A DNA stretch of 64,000 nt from DASXVU01 sp963732855 (GTDB taxonomy: Archaea; Thermoplasmatota; Thermoplasmata; Methanomassiliicoccales; UBA472): positions 248,001-312,000 of the forward strand of contig CAVTBB010000005.1 in the NCBI GenBank assembly GCA_963732855.1, written 5' to 3'. Each line of letters opens with the position of its first letter. Position 1 is the first letter of the stretch. A program made the position numbers and the translations under genes. Positions 43,226-52,681 of the stretch are shown here, piece by piece. Under the pieces are notes generated by a model that had not been told where the DNA came from, did no database searches, and saw nothing but the letters and a program-made list of their open reading frames with translations.

Positions 43226-45560
43226 TCAGTCCCTGCGCTTACGGATCACCACAATGGCGACGATTGTCCCGATGGCTGCCAGAATGCCTAACGTCATTAA
43301 CAACGTCGTGTCACCACCGGGCGAAGGTTCATCGGTCTGGCCACTGTCATCAATGATCGAGGTCATGCTGAGCTGTTCCAGCTGATGGTCGGCTATAACA
43401 GTCACATCCTGGGTCGTTCGACCATGCCGCTGGCAATTATGTTCAGTTGCTGCTCGCCTGGCGCAACGAAAACACTGAACTGCCCTTGTTCGTTGGTGAT
43501 CGCGGTCTTCCCGCCGATAGCAATATTTGCACCAGAAATTGGCTGGCCGTTCTTGTCGATAACGGTCCCACTGACGACCACTTGTCCGAGCAGTTGTTCT
43601 CCCGAAACGACGTTGAACGACCAGGAGTAAGCATCCATGATATTACTGGCGAGATCCTTGGCCCCGGTTACTTAGACCGTATATGATGTTCCAGCCACCA
43701 GTGTCCTGCGGATCTCGTAGGTCGTGCCGTTCAATACAAATTGGGCGACCTGTCCATTCAGGTGGACCAACATCCCGTTCACGTCCACCGTCTCTGAGAA
43801 TCCGAAGGATATCAGGTCCGAGGCATTGGTGTTCTCACTGGTGAGCGTTTTAGCCACGATGGTCAGGGCAGCGGTATCCACGGTCAGATTAGCATATCCA
43901 ACGGTCTCGCGGCCGTTCCTGTCGTATACGGTCAGCTTGAACGAATGATGACCGTTCGTAAGGTCACCGATTGAGATGTGGATGCCGCCTATACTCCATG
44001 ACCTACATCAGAGTCGATGCTGTAGGTCATTGACCCTATACCGATGGCATCGCTAACATCTCATCGAAAACAACCATCGTGGTGTTTACTATTGTTCCGT
44101 CCGCTGGATAGATAGAATGTATGACGGCTGGGTTCAGGCCTAGCGTGAAGTTCACGCCAGAAGTCCTGCTGTTACCCGCCACGTCGGTCACCCTGACATA
44201 AATCGTGTGCACCCCTTCGACTATATGCAACAGTGCATAGGTTGCGGTTCCACGGGACTGCCACGCACCGCCATCGACCCTCACGTCGTAAGAAGCGAGC
44301 CCGCTTCCGAACTCCATGCTCGTCCAGGTGACGTTGACATCTGGCAGGAAATAGAATCCTCCCTCTGATGGGTTGGAAATGCTGAGCATCGGAGCGATAG
44401 TGTCGATGACCACGATGACAAATGACATTCTCATCTTGCCTGAATTGTCGACTGCTATCACGTTGATTATGTGGCTGCCATCGCCCAGGTTATTGAATGC
44501 CCATCCGGTTACGCTTCCCACGTTAGTCATTTGACCGTTGTCAAGGTCTACCTCATAGTGATGGATCCCGGAACCCAGATCGGAGCCGCTCCAGGTAATT
44601 GACACTTCGTTGACCGAATACAATGTATGGTTCTATGGGGACAATAATAACACGATGGGCAACGTGTAGTCCACCATGATCTGTACGTTCCTCTCAACCA
44701 TATTGCCGGCCTTATCGAAGGTCCTTAGGTCGATCGTATGGTAGCCTTCAGCGACTCCCATGAAAGTATGGGCAGAGGCCAAACTTTTGTTCACCCATGC
44801 CCCAGTGTCGAGCCGAACCTCTGTACGGTCAAGACCAAATGGGAATACTACCATATCGAAGGGGTACCAGGAAACCGGGATATCTTGCACGGTCACGGTG
44901 GTCCCGTTGAAGAGAGATCGAGTCCAGCTGAGGGATCGCTGAGTCAATGTAGAAATCTATGATATACAGCTGGACATGGCCAGCACTATCATTTGTCCTT
45001 AGGTAGAATGTATGTGTACCATCGGCCAACGGACTCGTGAAAGTATAGGAATTGGCGGTCCCAATCGGGGTGTATGCTTCAAAATCCCATCCGACCATGT
45101 AAAATACCGTCCCGGTCCCCGCATCATGACCGCCCACTCGATGGTCAGGGTGTTGTCATTGATAGCTGAGTGATTGCCCGGAGAGGTTATAGTGGCCAAT
45201 GGCGGATTGATGTCTACGTAGAACATCCGGACCGCGACAGCTTCATTACCAGCGCCGTCCACGGCCTTGACGGAGAAATTGTGTTGCCCCTCTTCTATGC
45301 CATCCCTGGTTTGAGCTTCGTTTCCATTCACTCCGACCCAGTTGCCGTCATCCATCTTGATATCGTAGTGGTCAATTCCGGCAAATTCATCGGTAGCAGT
45401 CCATCGGAACTTGAAACTGTCCGTCTCCAAGATTATACCATCATTTTCGAGATCGGTGATGGTCAGAATCGGCAGGCTGGTGTATGCAACCCATCGACCC
45501 TTCACAATGCCCTCGTTGTCCTCGAAGTAAGCGAGGCAACCCATACTGCCCGAGACATCT
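43226..45560 (-). pseudogene. Ig-like repeat surface protein, disrupted by multiple frameshifts and an in-frame TAG
   Basis: Successive frames encode parts of one long surface protein. They hold bacterial-Ig-like repeats (for example ITWSGSDLGSGIHHYEVDLD; WTATDEFAGIDHYDIKMDDG), then a carboxypeptidase-regulatory-like domain (VSGTVIDKNGQPISGANI). The end is a membrane helix with a RKRRD tail. The pieces abut in order at about 45130, 44900, 44040, 43890-43980, 43660 and 43410. Between the segments at 44633-44947 and 44036-44623 the frame is unbroken except for a TAG at 44633-44635. TAG is used as a normal stop in several neighbours (for example 5156, 31191, 58238), so pyrrolysine decoding is unlikely. 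Upstream of 45560 more broken coding sequence can be sensed, but no signal peptide was found. Confidence 0.75.
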
Positions 45561-46000
45561 TCTACATCGTCACCTTGCCATCATGCTTCTTGAAGCATTC
45601 AAGAGCCGCATCGATCTCGTAGACCTGGTGAGCGATGATGGGAATTCAATTGGACCCTGTTTCGTAATCATCCGCCCTTTATAGCGCCTGGTTCCTTGGC
45701 ATCCGTTTCTCATCCATCTTCGTTGTGACAACGGACTGATATCTACACTGGATCCAGAAAAGGCATATCACACCCGAGCATATCGCTGCAGAACCTTCAC
45801 CCTTTCCATGTCATCCGCGGTGCGTCGGAATGGACCACTTTGACTTGTTTTGCCAGGTTTCTCCTCGACCCGTCCTTGAGAAAATTTGTATAATGATTTT
45901 AGCCGGGTCACGACAACGTATCAGCTGAATAGCGCCATTTCCGCTGACAGGATGGATTTAGCAACCCGGGTCAAAAGCTGGGAATCATTAAACACCGGCC
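45561..46000. other. Region upstream of the broken surface gene
   Basis: It probably contains the decayed 5' end of the Ig-like gene on the minus strand (for example a frame reading HQVYEIDAALECFKKHDG near 45580-45640). No intact gene or RNA is evident. Confidence 0.35.
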
Positions 46001-47209
46001 TTAGATATTCGCTCCTTTTTCTGACCTAACCCTTGCCCACAGTACGACCATGGCCGCAACCGTCACCATGCCCATCGCCGATATCGCCCCCCAAAATAGC
46101 CAGGCATTTGTCAGATTGTCATAGAGGAGACCGCCGATCAAGGTGGAACCGAACCATCCGAAGGAACCGATCAGGCCGAATATTCCCAGGTACTTGCCGC
46201 GCTCGGACTCGCTTGACATGCTGACCGTCAGGTCGGTGGAAACCGGTACTACGATCATCTCCCCTATGGTGATGACGACCATCGTCATTGCAAGCGATAT
46301 CCCATCCCAAACCCCGGCGACAAAGAAGTATCCCAAGGCGTAAAGCGCCGTGCCCGCGGTCATGGCCAGGTATCTATCCCTTTTTTCCAGCACCCGGGCA
46401 AGCGGCATCTGCAAGAGCACCACCATTACCCCGTTAATCCCGAAGACCAGACCGATCGTTAGCGTGTTGATATGAACGCGTTCGTTGGCGAATACCGTAT
46501 AGGTTGTCCCGAACTGGCCGGCCATCAAGAACATCGGGATACAGATGAAGCAGAAAGTCAGGAACAGGACCTTGACGTTGCGCAGGTCCTTGACAAGACT
46601 GACCTTCTCCCTCGCCGGTCCCGGCTGATACGATTCTGTCAGCATGAAGGCGACGATCAGTCCCGCCACCAGGGATATAAGCGCCGAGACCAGGAACGTG
46701 ACGGAGTAGGAGAACACCAGCAGTATCCCGCCTATCATTGGGCCGAACGCAAAACCAAGGTTCCAGGCCACCCGTAACAGCCCGTAGGCCTCGAGACGCC
46801 TGGCCGGTTCCACTACATCCGCCACCATGGCGTTGTTGGCCGGGTCGAACACTCCCCCGAAGAACATGCTCAAGGAAAGGACAAGAGCCACCGCCGGTAA
46901 GTCAGGCCAGTATGCCACCAGAGCCGCAAGCAAGAGGAAAGTGACACACCTAAGCATCATCGAATAGGTCATGACCCCTAGTCGGCCATAACGGTCCGCC
47001 ATGAGCCCTCCGACCAGGCTGCCAACGGCACCTGCGATACCGGAGATGAGCAACACAAGTCCGACCACGACCATCGGCACCCCCAGACCTTGGTACATGA
47101 ATAGCGCCAGGAACGGTCCGACGATGCTGAAACCGATACCGTCGATCAGGCGCGAGGTGAACAAGACCCACACGCGGTGATCATAGCCCTTGAAATTGAA
47201 CTTCTTCAC
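46001..47209 (-). CDS. MFS transporter, 12-helix type
   Basis: A 402-residue major facilitator with twelve predicted helices. Motif A is seen as GGLMADRYGRLGVM between helices 2 and 3, with a degenerate motif (RVLEKRDRYLAM) in the second half. Helix 5 has GFAFGPMIGG, a motif-C-like feature of exporters. Substrate is unknown; a DHA1-type efflux role is likely. The start is GTG at 47209 with AGGAGG about 8 nt upstream. No associated regulator. Confidence 0.9.
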   Translation of the reverse strand: MKKFNFKGYDHRVWVLFTSRLIDGIGFSIVGPFLALFMYQGLGVPMVVVGLVLLISGIAGAVGSLVGGLMADRYGRLGVMTYSMMLRCVTFLLLAALVAYWPDLPAVALVLSLSMFFGGVFDPANNAMVADVVEPARRLEAYGLLRVAWNLGFAFGPMIGGILLVFSYSVTFLVSALISLVAGLIVAFMLTESYQPGPAREKVSLVKDLRNVKVLFLTFCFICIPMFLMAGQFGTTYTVFANERVHINTLTIGLVFGINGVMVVLLQMPLARVLEKRDRYLAMTAGTALYALGYFFVAGVWDGISLAMTMVVITIGEMIVVPVSTDLTVSMSSESERGKYLGIFGLIGSFGWFGSTLIGGLLYDNLTNAWLFWGAISAMGMVTVAAMVVLWARVRSEKGANI

Positions 47210-47463
47210 CGGATTGCCTCCTGTTATTCCTCCCGGGATCGGGAATACGACCTTCGGCCATCATTTCCGGTTTATTTATCAGCTCTTTGTGATGACCGAA
47301 AAGGTTCCATACTAGCCGATGTGCACCTTTACACAGAGGGAGCGGGCCATCGGGCCATAATATCGAAGTTCTGGGAACCCCGACTTTTAGGATCCGCATC
47401 CAACCGGGAATCCATTCCCCTAGACCATTCTTAAAGGTCATCGGATAGGCTGGTATATGCATC

Positions 47464-47994
47464 CTATTTTCGCAGGTAACTCATCTGGACCAAACCAGAG
47501 GAGAATGATTCGACGCTCACTAGCTGGAGCTCGCAGGTTGGAATCCCGTTTCTGAATAGTGGAATGCCTTGACCCAGGACAACAGGATGCACCGAAATGA
47601 TGAACTCATCTATCAACGCAGCCGTCATAAAATGGTAAATGTGCTCTGACCCAACGACCAACCAAATATCCGTCCCATCAGTGGCGCGCAATCCCTCGAT
47701 GAATTCCTTTACGGGGTCATTGACGAACTCGACATTCTCATCTCCACCCATGGACGAACGGGAGAAGACATAACAATCCTTCCCGGAGTAAGGGAAATCT
47801 CCCATATCCAAGACCCGGTCGAACGTCTCTCTCCCCATCACAATAGAGTCGATCCGGGTGATGAAACCTGTATAACCGTAATCCTGATCCGTGAACAGCC
47901 AACTTATGTTCCCATCAGATCCGGCGATGTAACCGTCCAGGCTGCAGGCAATGTACAGAACGATCTTCCTCTCTTTTCCCTTCAAGGCGACCAC
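47464..47994 (-). CDS. Dihydrofolate reductase/RibD C-terminal-like protein
   Basis: A 176-residue protein of the RibD C-terminal/DHFR-like superfamily. Signatures are VLYIACSLDGYIAGSDG, VMGRETFD, a VVGS strand-loop and IISVHPVVLGQGIPLF. Such proteins bind NADPH and reduce pteridine- or pyrimidine-like substrates; YwjB/YyaP-type members are mostly uncharacterised. A GGGAAA lies just before the GTG at 47994. It is transcribed away from the upstream MFS gene end as a lone gene. Confidence 0.88.
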   Translation of the reverse strand: MVALKGKERKIVLYIACSLDGYIAGSDGNISWLFTDQDYGYTGFITRIDSIVMGRETFDRVLDMGDFPYSGKDCYVFSRSSMGGDENVEFVNDPVKEFIEGLRATDGTDIWLVVGSEHIYHFMTAALIDEFIISVHPVVLGQGIPLFRNGIPTCELQLVSVESFSSGLVQMSYLRK

Positions 47995-48053
47995 TTTCCC
48001 CTGTATTTTGGAGCGAACAATATTTGATACTCTCTGATGGGAAACTGGGTCTC

Positions 48054-49034
48054 CTAGAGCTGCAAGAGCCGTTCGAGTTTTTCCTCATCGATATTGAGGT
48101 GGCCTAGCCTCACCAGGTCCGGGGTGAACCTCCTCCAGTTTAGGTTCTTTGCGAACACCTTGCGGAACAATGGCAGCGCCTCTTCGAACCGACCGATGCT
48201 GGCCAGTGTCGCCGCATGCCAGAACATCATCTCCTCGTTCTCGGGGAATAAATCCTCGGCCGCCGAATAGTGTGACATTGCACTATCGATCTTTCCTATC
48301 TCCAGTTCCCGGTCCCCTTCATTCATGAGCTCGTAGGCCTTGTTAACGCCGAGCAGTCGCCTCAATTCCTTGAGAGGTTCCTTGTGGTCATCCACCCGGA
48401 TGTCCACCTTCCTGTCCCTCCATGCTTTTCCAGAGGGAGATCCGGATAAAACCAGAAGAGCGGCTGACTGCTTGCCCCGGAAATCCCCGCCGGCTGATTG
48501 AGCGGCGTCAAGTGCCGCCATCATCCGATCGGCCAGATCACCTTGCGTCAATAGGAACGCATGCGACATCGCTGGCAATACCTTTTCAGTCAGCATCATG
48601 TTTGCTTGGACGGAGTGACCATCGCCGACGATATTTCCAGCATATGGGACGCATCTTCGGCCAGTGTATGAAGCTGCTTCTCCCCTTGCGTTCATGACCG
48701 CAAGCTGCCTTACCTCCCTTCCCTCGTCCTTACCTGTCATCCGGTCCACGACCACGCGGGGAAGGATCCCTTCCTTGAGAAGAGCTAGCCCTTCAAGCCC
48801 ATATGCAGGGTTGGTAAATGACTGGGTTGCGACGATGCCAACCCCGGCCTCGCCCCACAGGACCACCGTGCCGACTGAGAACCAATGGGATTGGACGGCC
48901 CCACCGATATCCCCTGTATTTGGATCATAGGCCAAGATCGAGAACGTATGGGCGAACGGGTTCCGGTTCGGCGATGAGCATGGGGAGTTCGTGGACACAA
49001 GAAAGAGAACGGAGTCCGTGGATTTAGAAATCAC
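48054..49034 (-). CDS. DUF1028 family Ntn-hydrolase-like protein with TPR tail
   Basis: The core FSILAYDPNTGDIGGAVQSHWFSVG and WGEAGVGIVATQSF, with GNIVGDGHSVQANMM later, is typical of DUF1028, a family with an N-terminal-nucleophile-hydrolase-type fold. The last 90 residues form tetratricopeptide-like helices (GDRELEIGKIDSAMSHYSAA; AATLASIGRFEEALPLFRK). About 27 residues precede the usual family start, so the true start may be internal (for example a GTG 12 codons in). Activity is unknown. Confidence 0.85.
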   Translation of the reverse strand: MISKSTDSVLFLVSTNSPCSSPNRNPFAHTFSILAYDPNTGDIGGAVQSHWFSVGTVVLWGEAGVGIVATQSFTNPAYGLEGLALLKEGILPRVVVDRMTGKDEGREVRQLAVMNARGEAASYTGRRCVPYAGNIVGDGHSVQANMMLTEKVLPAMSHAFLLTQGDLADRMMAALDAAQSAGGDFRGKQSAALLVLSGSPSGKAWRDRKVDIRVDDHKEPLKELRRLLGVNKAYELMNEGDRELEIGKIDSAMSHYSAAEDLFPENEEMMFWHAATLASIGRFEEALPLFRKVFAKNLNWRRFTPDLVRLGHLNIDEEKLERLLQL

Positions 49035-49053
49035 TCTGGACCAGATGGAGCTA

Positions 49054-50346
49054 TTAGTACCGAGGATGCTTGCTTCTGAGGATCATTAAGGGAAATATCA
49101 CTCCAGCGACCATTGCCACCGCGATGAACAGTGTTTGGAGCCCCATCTGGACCGTTCCGAGAAGTTCCGCTATGGTGACCGAACTGCCATGCTGCTCCAT
49201 GGCGAATACTCCTTCAATGAACTTGATAGCAAAGTATCCAGGTATCATGGTCAAGGCGGCGGATACTGCTATCACTATCTCCGGGACCCGGAACCTGCGG
49301 GCGAATGCCAGTGCCATCACCGTTATGAGCGAGGCCGAGACCAGCGTGGCCAGGGCTATGTCCGCACCGCCCTCCACCAGAGCCAAACGCGAAGCGCGGC
49401 CGACCGCACCACATACCGCGCAGGCAAGGAGCGGGTAGCGAGGCGTATTGAAGAGAGCACCGAATCCGAAAGCCGCCACCGCACCCAACAATGCATCATA
49501 CACTATGCTGCCAGGCCAGGATAGGACCGGGACCAGTATGCCCTGTGAAGGGATGGGAAATATCGCGATGGCCGCCGTGATACCGAACGCAATGATGGCC
49601 AGCGTGACGCTGACCATGATAAGTCTGGACACCCCCATCAGATTGTGGTTCCTCACGATCTCGATGCCCCCGTTGATTAGTTGCACCCCAGGAATGAGGA
49701 ATATCACCGATACTACGAGGGCCACATCAGTGGCATTGGTGACGCCGGCCTGGGCCAGCAAACAGGCGGATATTGCGCCTACCATGGTGGCGGCGAGAAC
49801 GTTGAGATAATAATTCCAGCCTTGTCTTCCCAATACCCTGAAGACAAGGTAGGAAAGCGCCGTGGCCGGCAACACCACCAGGATTGACGATAGGTCCCCA
49901 CCGTTCAGCAGGCCGAAAGAAGCCATGGCCAAAGCGGTGACGATCATCATCGGCACGGTGCCCCAGGAGCCACGGTCCCGATTCATCCTGTCCAGCTCCG
50001 CCTTTATTTTTGTGTGGTCCATTTCCGGTTTGAGCGAATGAAGCATCGAGCTGATCTCAGAGACGATGCTATGGTCGATCATGCCGGTCGACGGGACCCT
50101 ATCGATTTTCGTCCGGTATTCGGTTCCTGAGACTGTCGTGATCATGATCGCATCTGGATTGATCAGAATGCGCAGGTCTATGCCCCCAAGGTGTCTGTTC
50201 AGGACCTGCATCGAGTCGATGATTCGTTGCGAGGATGCGCCAAATCGATAAAGGGTCCGCCCTAGGTACAGCACGAGGTCCACGACCTCCTCTGGATGGG
50301 CCAGAGATGTGCGGTTGAACACTCTAGGAGTTTCCAATTGCCTCAC
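49054..50346 (-). CDS. ThrE-like threonine/serine exporter family membrane protein
   Basis: 430 residues. The N-terminal half has the DUF1212/ThrE soluble element (VLYLGRTLYRFGASSQRIIDSM; ILINPDAIMITTV) followed by about ten membrane helices, including FLIPGVQLINGGIEI and the later ThrE_2-like half. Family members export threonine and serine or related small molecules. It is a single fused protein where some relatives are split. It starts at GTG 50346, whose GTGA overlaps the TGA stop of the acetyltransferase gene, so the two are translationally coupled. Confidence 0.88.
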   Translation of the reverse strand: MRQLETPRVFNRTSLAHPEEVVDLVLYLGRTLYRFGASSQRIIDSMQVLNRHLGGIDLRILINPDAIMITTVSGTEYRTKIDRVPSTGMIDHSIVSEISSMLHSLKPEMDHTKIKAELDRMNRDRGSWGTVPMMIVTALAMASFGLLNGGDLSSILVVLPATALSYLVFRVLGRQGWNYYLNVLAATMVGAISACLLAQAGVTNATDVALVVSVIFLIPGVQLINGGIEIVRNHNLMGVSRLIMVSVTLAIIAFGITAAIAIFPIPSQGILVPVLSWPGSIVYDALLGAVAAFGFGALFNTPRYPLLACAVCGAVGRASRLALVEGGADIALATLVSASLITVMALAFARRFRVPEIVIAVSAALTMIPGYFAIKFIEGVFAMEQHGSSVTIAELLGTVQMGLQTLFIAVAMVAGVIFPLMILRSKHPRY

Positions 50347-51185
50347 CCCAATTCGAATGACGTTATTCCGAACACATGGTCCATATCGATGTCTGGAGTT
50401 CCACGGGTGTACATCCGCAACGTGCGGAAAGCCTCCTTCATCCCGAATCTCCGAGCCAGATCGACGGCAAAACGGTTCGGTGCCGGGATGTCGAGGATGA
50501 ACTCCTCATCGGGGAATTTGGACAATAGGGCAGAGAGGAGATCAGTGGCAATGACCTCATCTTCGGCAAAAAGGGGCCCCACCTTATGCCCAGTATAGCA
50601 TCGCCGAATGAGCCCATATCCCTTGATCAGACCATCGGCAATGAAGGCAAGACCGTAAGAATCGGGCTGACTGGTCCATAAACTGAGGAAGTTTTCCCGC
50701 TCAGAAGGGAACATGCGGGCATCATATTCCGTCAGCTGAGGTAAGGGGACCGATGATATTGGAACTATTTCCAGGTTCTTCGACGGGAACGGGGCGCCTC
50801 TGCCGACATACCTGATATTGTCATGAGCGGGGATGAAACCATAGGACTCATATTTCTTTACCATCTGGAGTACCCCATCGCATCCCAGATTGGAGTCTGC
50901 CGAATAATGGAGCATATGCGATATCAGAAGCCTCCCTATCCCCTTGTTCCTGAAGTCCGGTCGCACAATGAGGAGCCCACCGAACTTGAATCCGTTGGAA
51001 TACGAAACTGTGGATATGCTGCCGACCATCTCACCGTTCCATCGCGCAGCAAAGAATCCCTTCCGGTCGGTCTCATAGAAGACTTCCGCATCGTGAAGAC
51101 CAGGGTTCCACCCCTCAGCTCTTGCCCAATCCAAGCAGACTAAGGCCTCCTTCTTCGTCATCTGATCGACGATTATGTCTTCCAT
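50343..51185 (-). CDS. Tandem GNAT acetyltransferase
   Basis: 280 residues with an N-terminal GNAT domain: FFAARWNGEMVGSISTV, then VRPDFRNKGIGRLLISHML, the acetyl-CoA-binding V-x-x-x-x-R-x-x-G-x-G loop. A second GNAT-like half resembles Acetyltransf_18 (GLAFIADGLIKGYGLIRR; FGMKEAFRTLRMY). Substrate is unknown. TGAGGT lies 6-7 nt before the ATG. Coupling to the ThrE-like exporter suggests a shared physiological task, perhaps amino-acid or amine detoxification. Confidence 0.88.
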   Translation of the reverse strand: MEDIIVDQMTKKEALVCLDWARAEGWNPGLHDAEVFYETDRKGFFAARWNGEMVGSISTVSYSNGFKFGGLLIVRPDFRNKGIGRLLISHMLHYSADSNLGCDGVLQMVKKYESYGFIPAHDNIRYVGRGAPFPSKNLEIVPISSVPLPQLTEYDARMFPSERENFLSLWTSQPDSYGLAFIADGLIKGYGLIRRCYTGHKVGPLFAEDEVIATDLLSALLSKFPDEEFILDIPAPNRFAVDLARRFGMKEAFRTLRMYTRGTPDIDMDHVFGITSFELG

Positions 51186-51317
51186 CCAATACCTCAGGCA
51201 TCATGAGAACGTCGCTTCGGCTAAATATGTTCGATGGAGGTATGATGAGCTTCAGGGTGACGTATCACTTAGGTCAGATGGAGTTGGCCGAGGTACCGGC
51301 CAGAACCTCAACGGTAA

Positions 51318-51329
51318 CATATAATATCT
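51318..51329 (+). promoter_or_regulatory. TATA-like box before the candidate RNA
   Basis: CATATAATATC lies about 20-25 nt before the G-run that starts the structured element at 51342. Confidence 0.45.
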
Positions 51330-51341
51330 ATTCAAAATAAT

Positions 51342-51418
51342 GGGGGGGTAGCGCGGAGGTTAAAACTACGGGGATCTTGGGGAAAGACCTTTTGGAGGAC
51401 CTCCGCGCCATTCTCTCC
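51342..51418 (+). ncRNA. Candidate structured small RNA
   Basis: A run of seven G (51342-51348) can pair with TCTCTCC (51412-51418) using G-U wobbles. Inside it GCGCGGAGGT (51351-51360) pairs perfectly with ACCTCCGCGC (51399-51408). The 38-nt internal part has weaker pairing. A TATA-like box sits upstream and a T-rich tract (TAATTTCTCATC) follows. An ATG at the front opens only ATG-GGG-GGG-TAG, so it is not a coding gene. It is not tRNA-like, and I recognise no named RNA family. Confidence 0.5.
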
Positions 51419-51796
51419 TAATTTCTCATCATTAATAATTCTTATGTTAAGTAGCGTCGATGTGTGATGCTACCAATCTGCCTTCCCATTACGAATGCTT
51501 GACAAAATATCACATACTATCACAAGATGTACATTGATTTCTCTAATTTTGGCGCTGATTAGTAACATCTACTCATTCGGTTTCGATTTAGGGATGTTCG
51601 AGATATCAAGCCTTTTCTTGGACACCATCAAGAATAACGAATATACTCATAAACGGGCTATTCATTGCCTCGATCGCCCATGATCATCAGAGAAGGCGGC
51701 TTCCGAAAGGTCGGCGAGACGGATGTGGGGGAACGGAGGTTCACCCTGTTCCTGTATGAGAGAAGGATCGTCTGAGTCAACCTGATCGCTTTGTGT

Positions 51797-52681
51797 TCAC
51801 TTTGCCCCGTACGAACGGACGTGCTTCCAGGAATCCTCAAGTGGGCCAGTTCCTTGATAGATGTCCTTGTCGGTTCGGCCGTGCAGCCTTCTGTCCTCCC
51901 CTACTGGGCAGACCTTGATGCAAATCCCGCACGGAGATATCCCGCGCCGGTTCAGGCTTGCGTTATGGCTCAAGCATCGTCCCTTGTCCATGACATGCTC
52001 TGGATAGTCGCATGATTCGATCGCCCTAACTGGACAGTGATCCACACATCTCATGCAACGGATGCAGAGTTTTTCTTCCATGACTTGGTCGGGCGCAATC
52101 CTGGCGCTGGTAAGGATCGAGACGAACCTCACCCTGGGTCCATAACGTTTGGTGAGCAATGTGTTGTTGACGCCGAATGTCCCCAGACCGGCAAAATATG
52201 CAGCATGACGATGCGAGAAGGCAGCTATCGGGCTCTCTTTCAAGACTTCTAGACTGGCATAGCCATCCCGGGTGATGCCGACCGCCGAATGACCTTCTTC
52301 ATCCAAGAAAAGCGAGATCCGATATGCAAACTGGTCCAGCAAAAGGTTGATGGTCCTGTATAGCTCGTGATAGTAGATCGATGGTGTGGTCTCGACGATG
52401 GGAAGGATGACGGGCAAGCCGATCACGATGACCGTCTTCGTTCCAGGGATCACGTTCTGTGGATAGAATTCCGGAGGCATCCAGGGATAGAATGGCGGAT
52501 GTTCCCATCGATCGACCGGAGCGAATCCGATCAACGGAATACCTAACCCTTGCGCAAACAGCTTGATCCTAGTTTTCAGATCTTCTCCCATTTTGCCGCC
52601 CGCCTTTGGTCTCCATTTCTCCATGAGTATGGGCGTGGGTCGATATCTAGGATTGCCCGAAAATGAGGCACCCTTCCTCAT
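51797..52681 (-). CDS. QueG-like [4Fe-4S] reductase family protein
   Basis: 294 residues. A cobalamin-binding-type domain with weak similarity to epoxyqueuosine reductase (IGFAPVDRW; HAAYFAGLGTFGVNNTLLTKRYGPRVRF) precedes two [4Fe-4S] clusters (CIRCMRCVDHCPVRAIE and later SPCGICIKVCPVG). Queuosine maturation is one possibility; archaeal homologues may have other substrates. ATGA at 52681 overlaps the stop of the upstream histidine-kinase gene, and AGGT lies about 10 nt before it. The open frame extends further to 52723 inside the kinase gene. It is therefore translationally coupled to the kinase. Confidence 0.82.
   Translation of the reverse strand: MRKGASFSGNPRYRPTPILMEKWRPKAGGKMGEDLKTRIKLFAQGLGIPLIGFAPVDRWEHPPFYPWMPPEFYPQNVIPGTKTVIVIGLPVILPIVETTPSIYYHELYRTINLLLDQFAYRISLFLDEEGHSAVGITRDGYASLEVLKESPIAAFSHRHAAYFAGLGTFGVNNTLLTKRYGPRVRFVSILTSARIAPDQVMEEKLCIRCMRCVDHCPVRAIESCDYPEHVMDKGRCLSHNASLNRRGISPCGICIKVCPVGEDRRLHGRTDKDIYQGTGPLEDSWKHVRSYGAK

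Larger units (their letters stand above)
51186..51796. other. Intergenic region holding a candidate structured RNA
   Basis: Between the GNAT gene and the QueG-like gene. The structured element at 51342-51418 is listed separately. The remaining sequence is AT-rich; a 62-codon frame at 51495-51683 is hydrophobic but has no start signal. Confidence 0.5.

Noticed and set aside
44633..44635. Pyrrolysine (TAG) readthrough
   Set aside because: TAG ends several confidently called genes in this window and no pyl genes are present; the surrounding locus is already broken by frameshifts.
51235..51265. C/D-box small RNA (ATGATGA near 51243)
   Set aside because: A C-box-like ATGATGA is present, but no matching D box or terminal stem was found at proper spacing.
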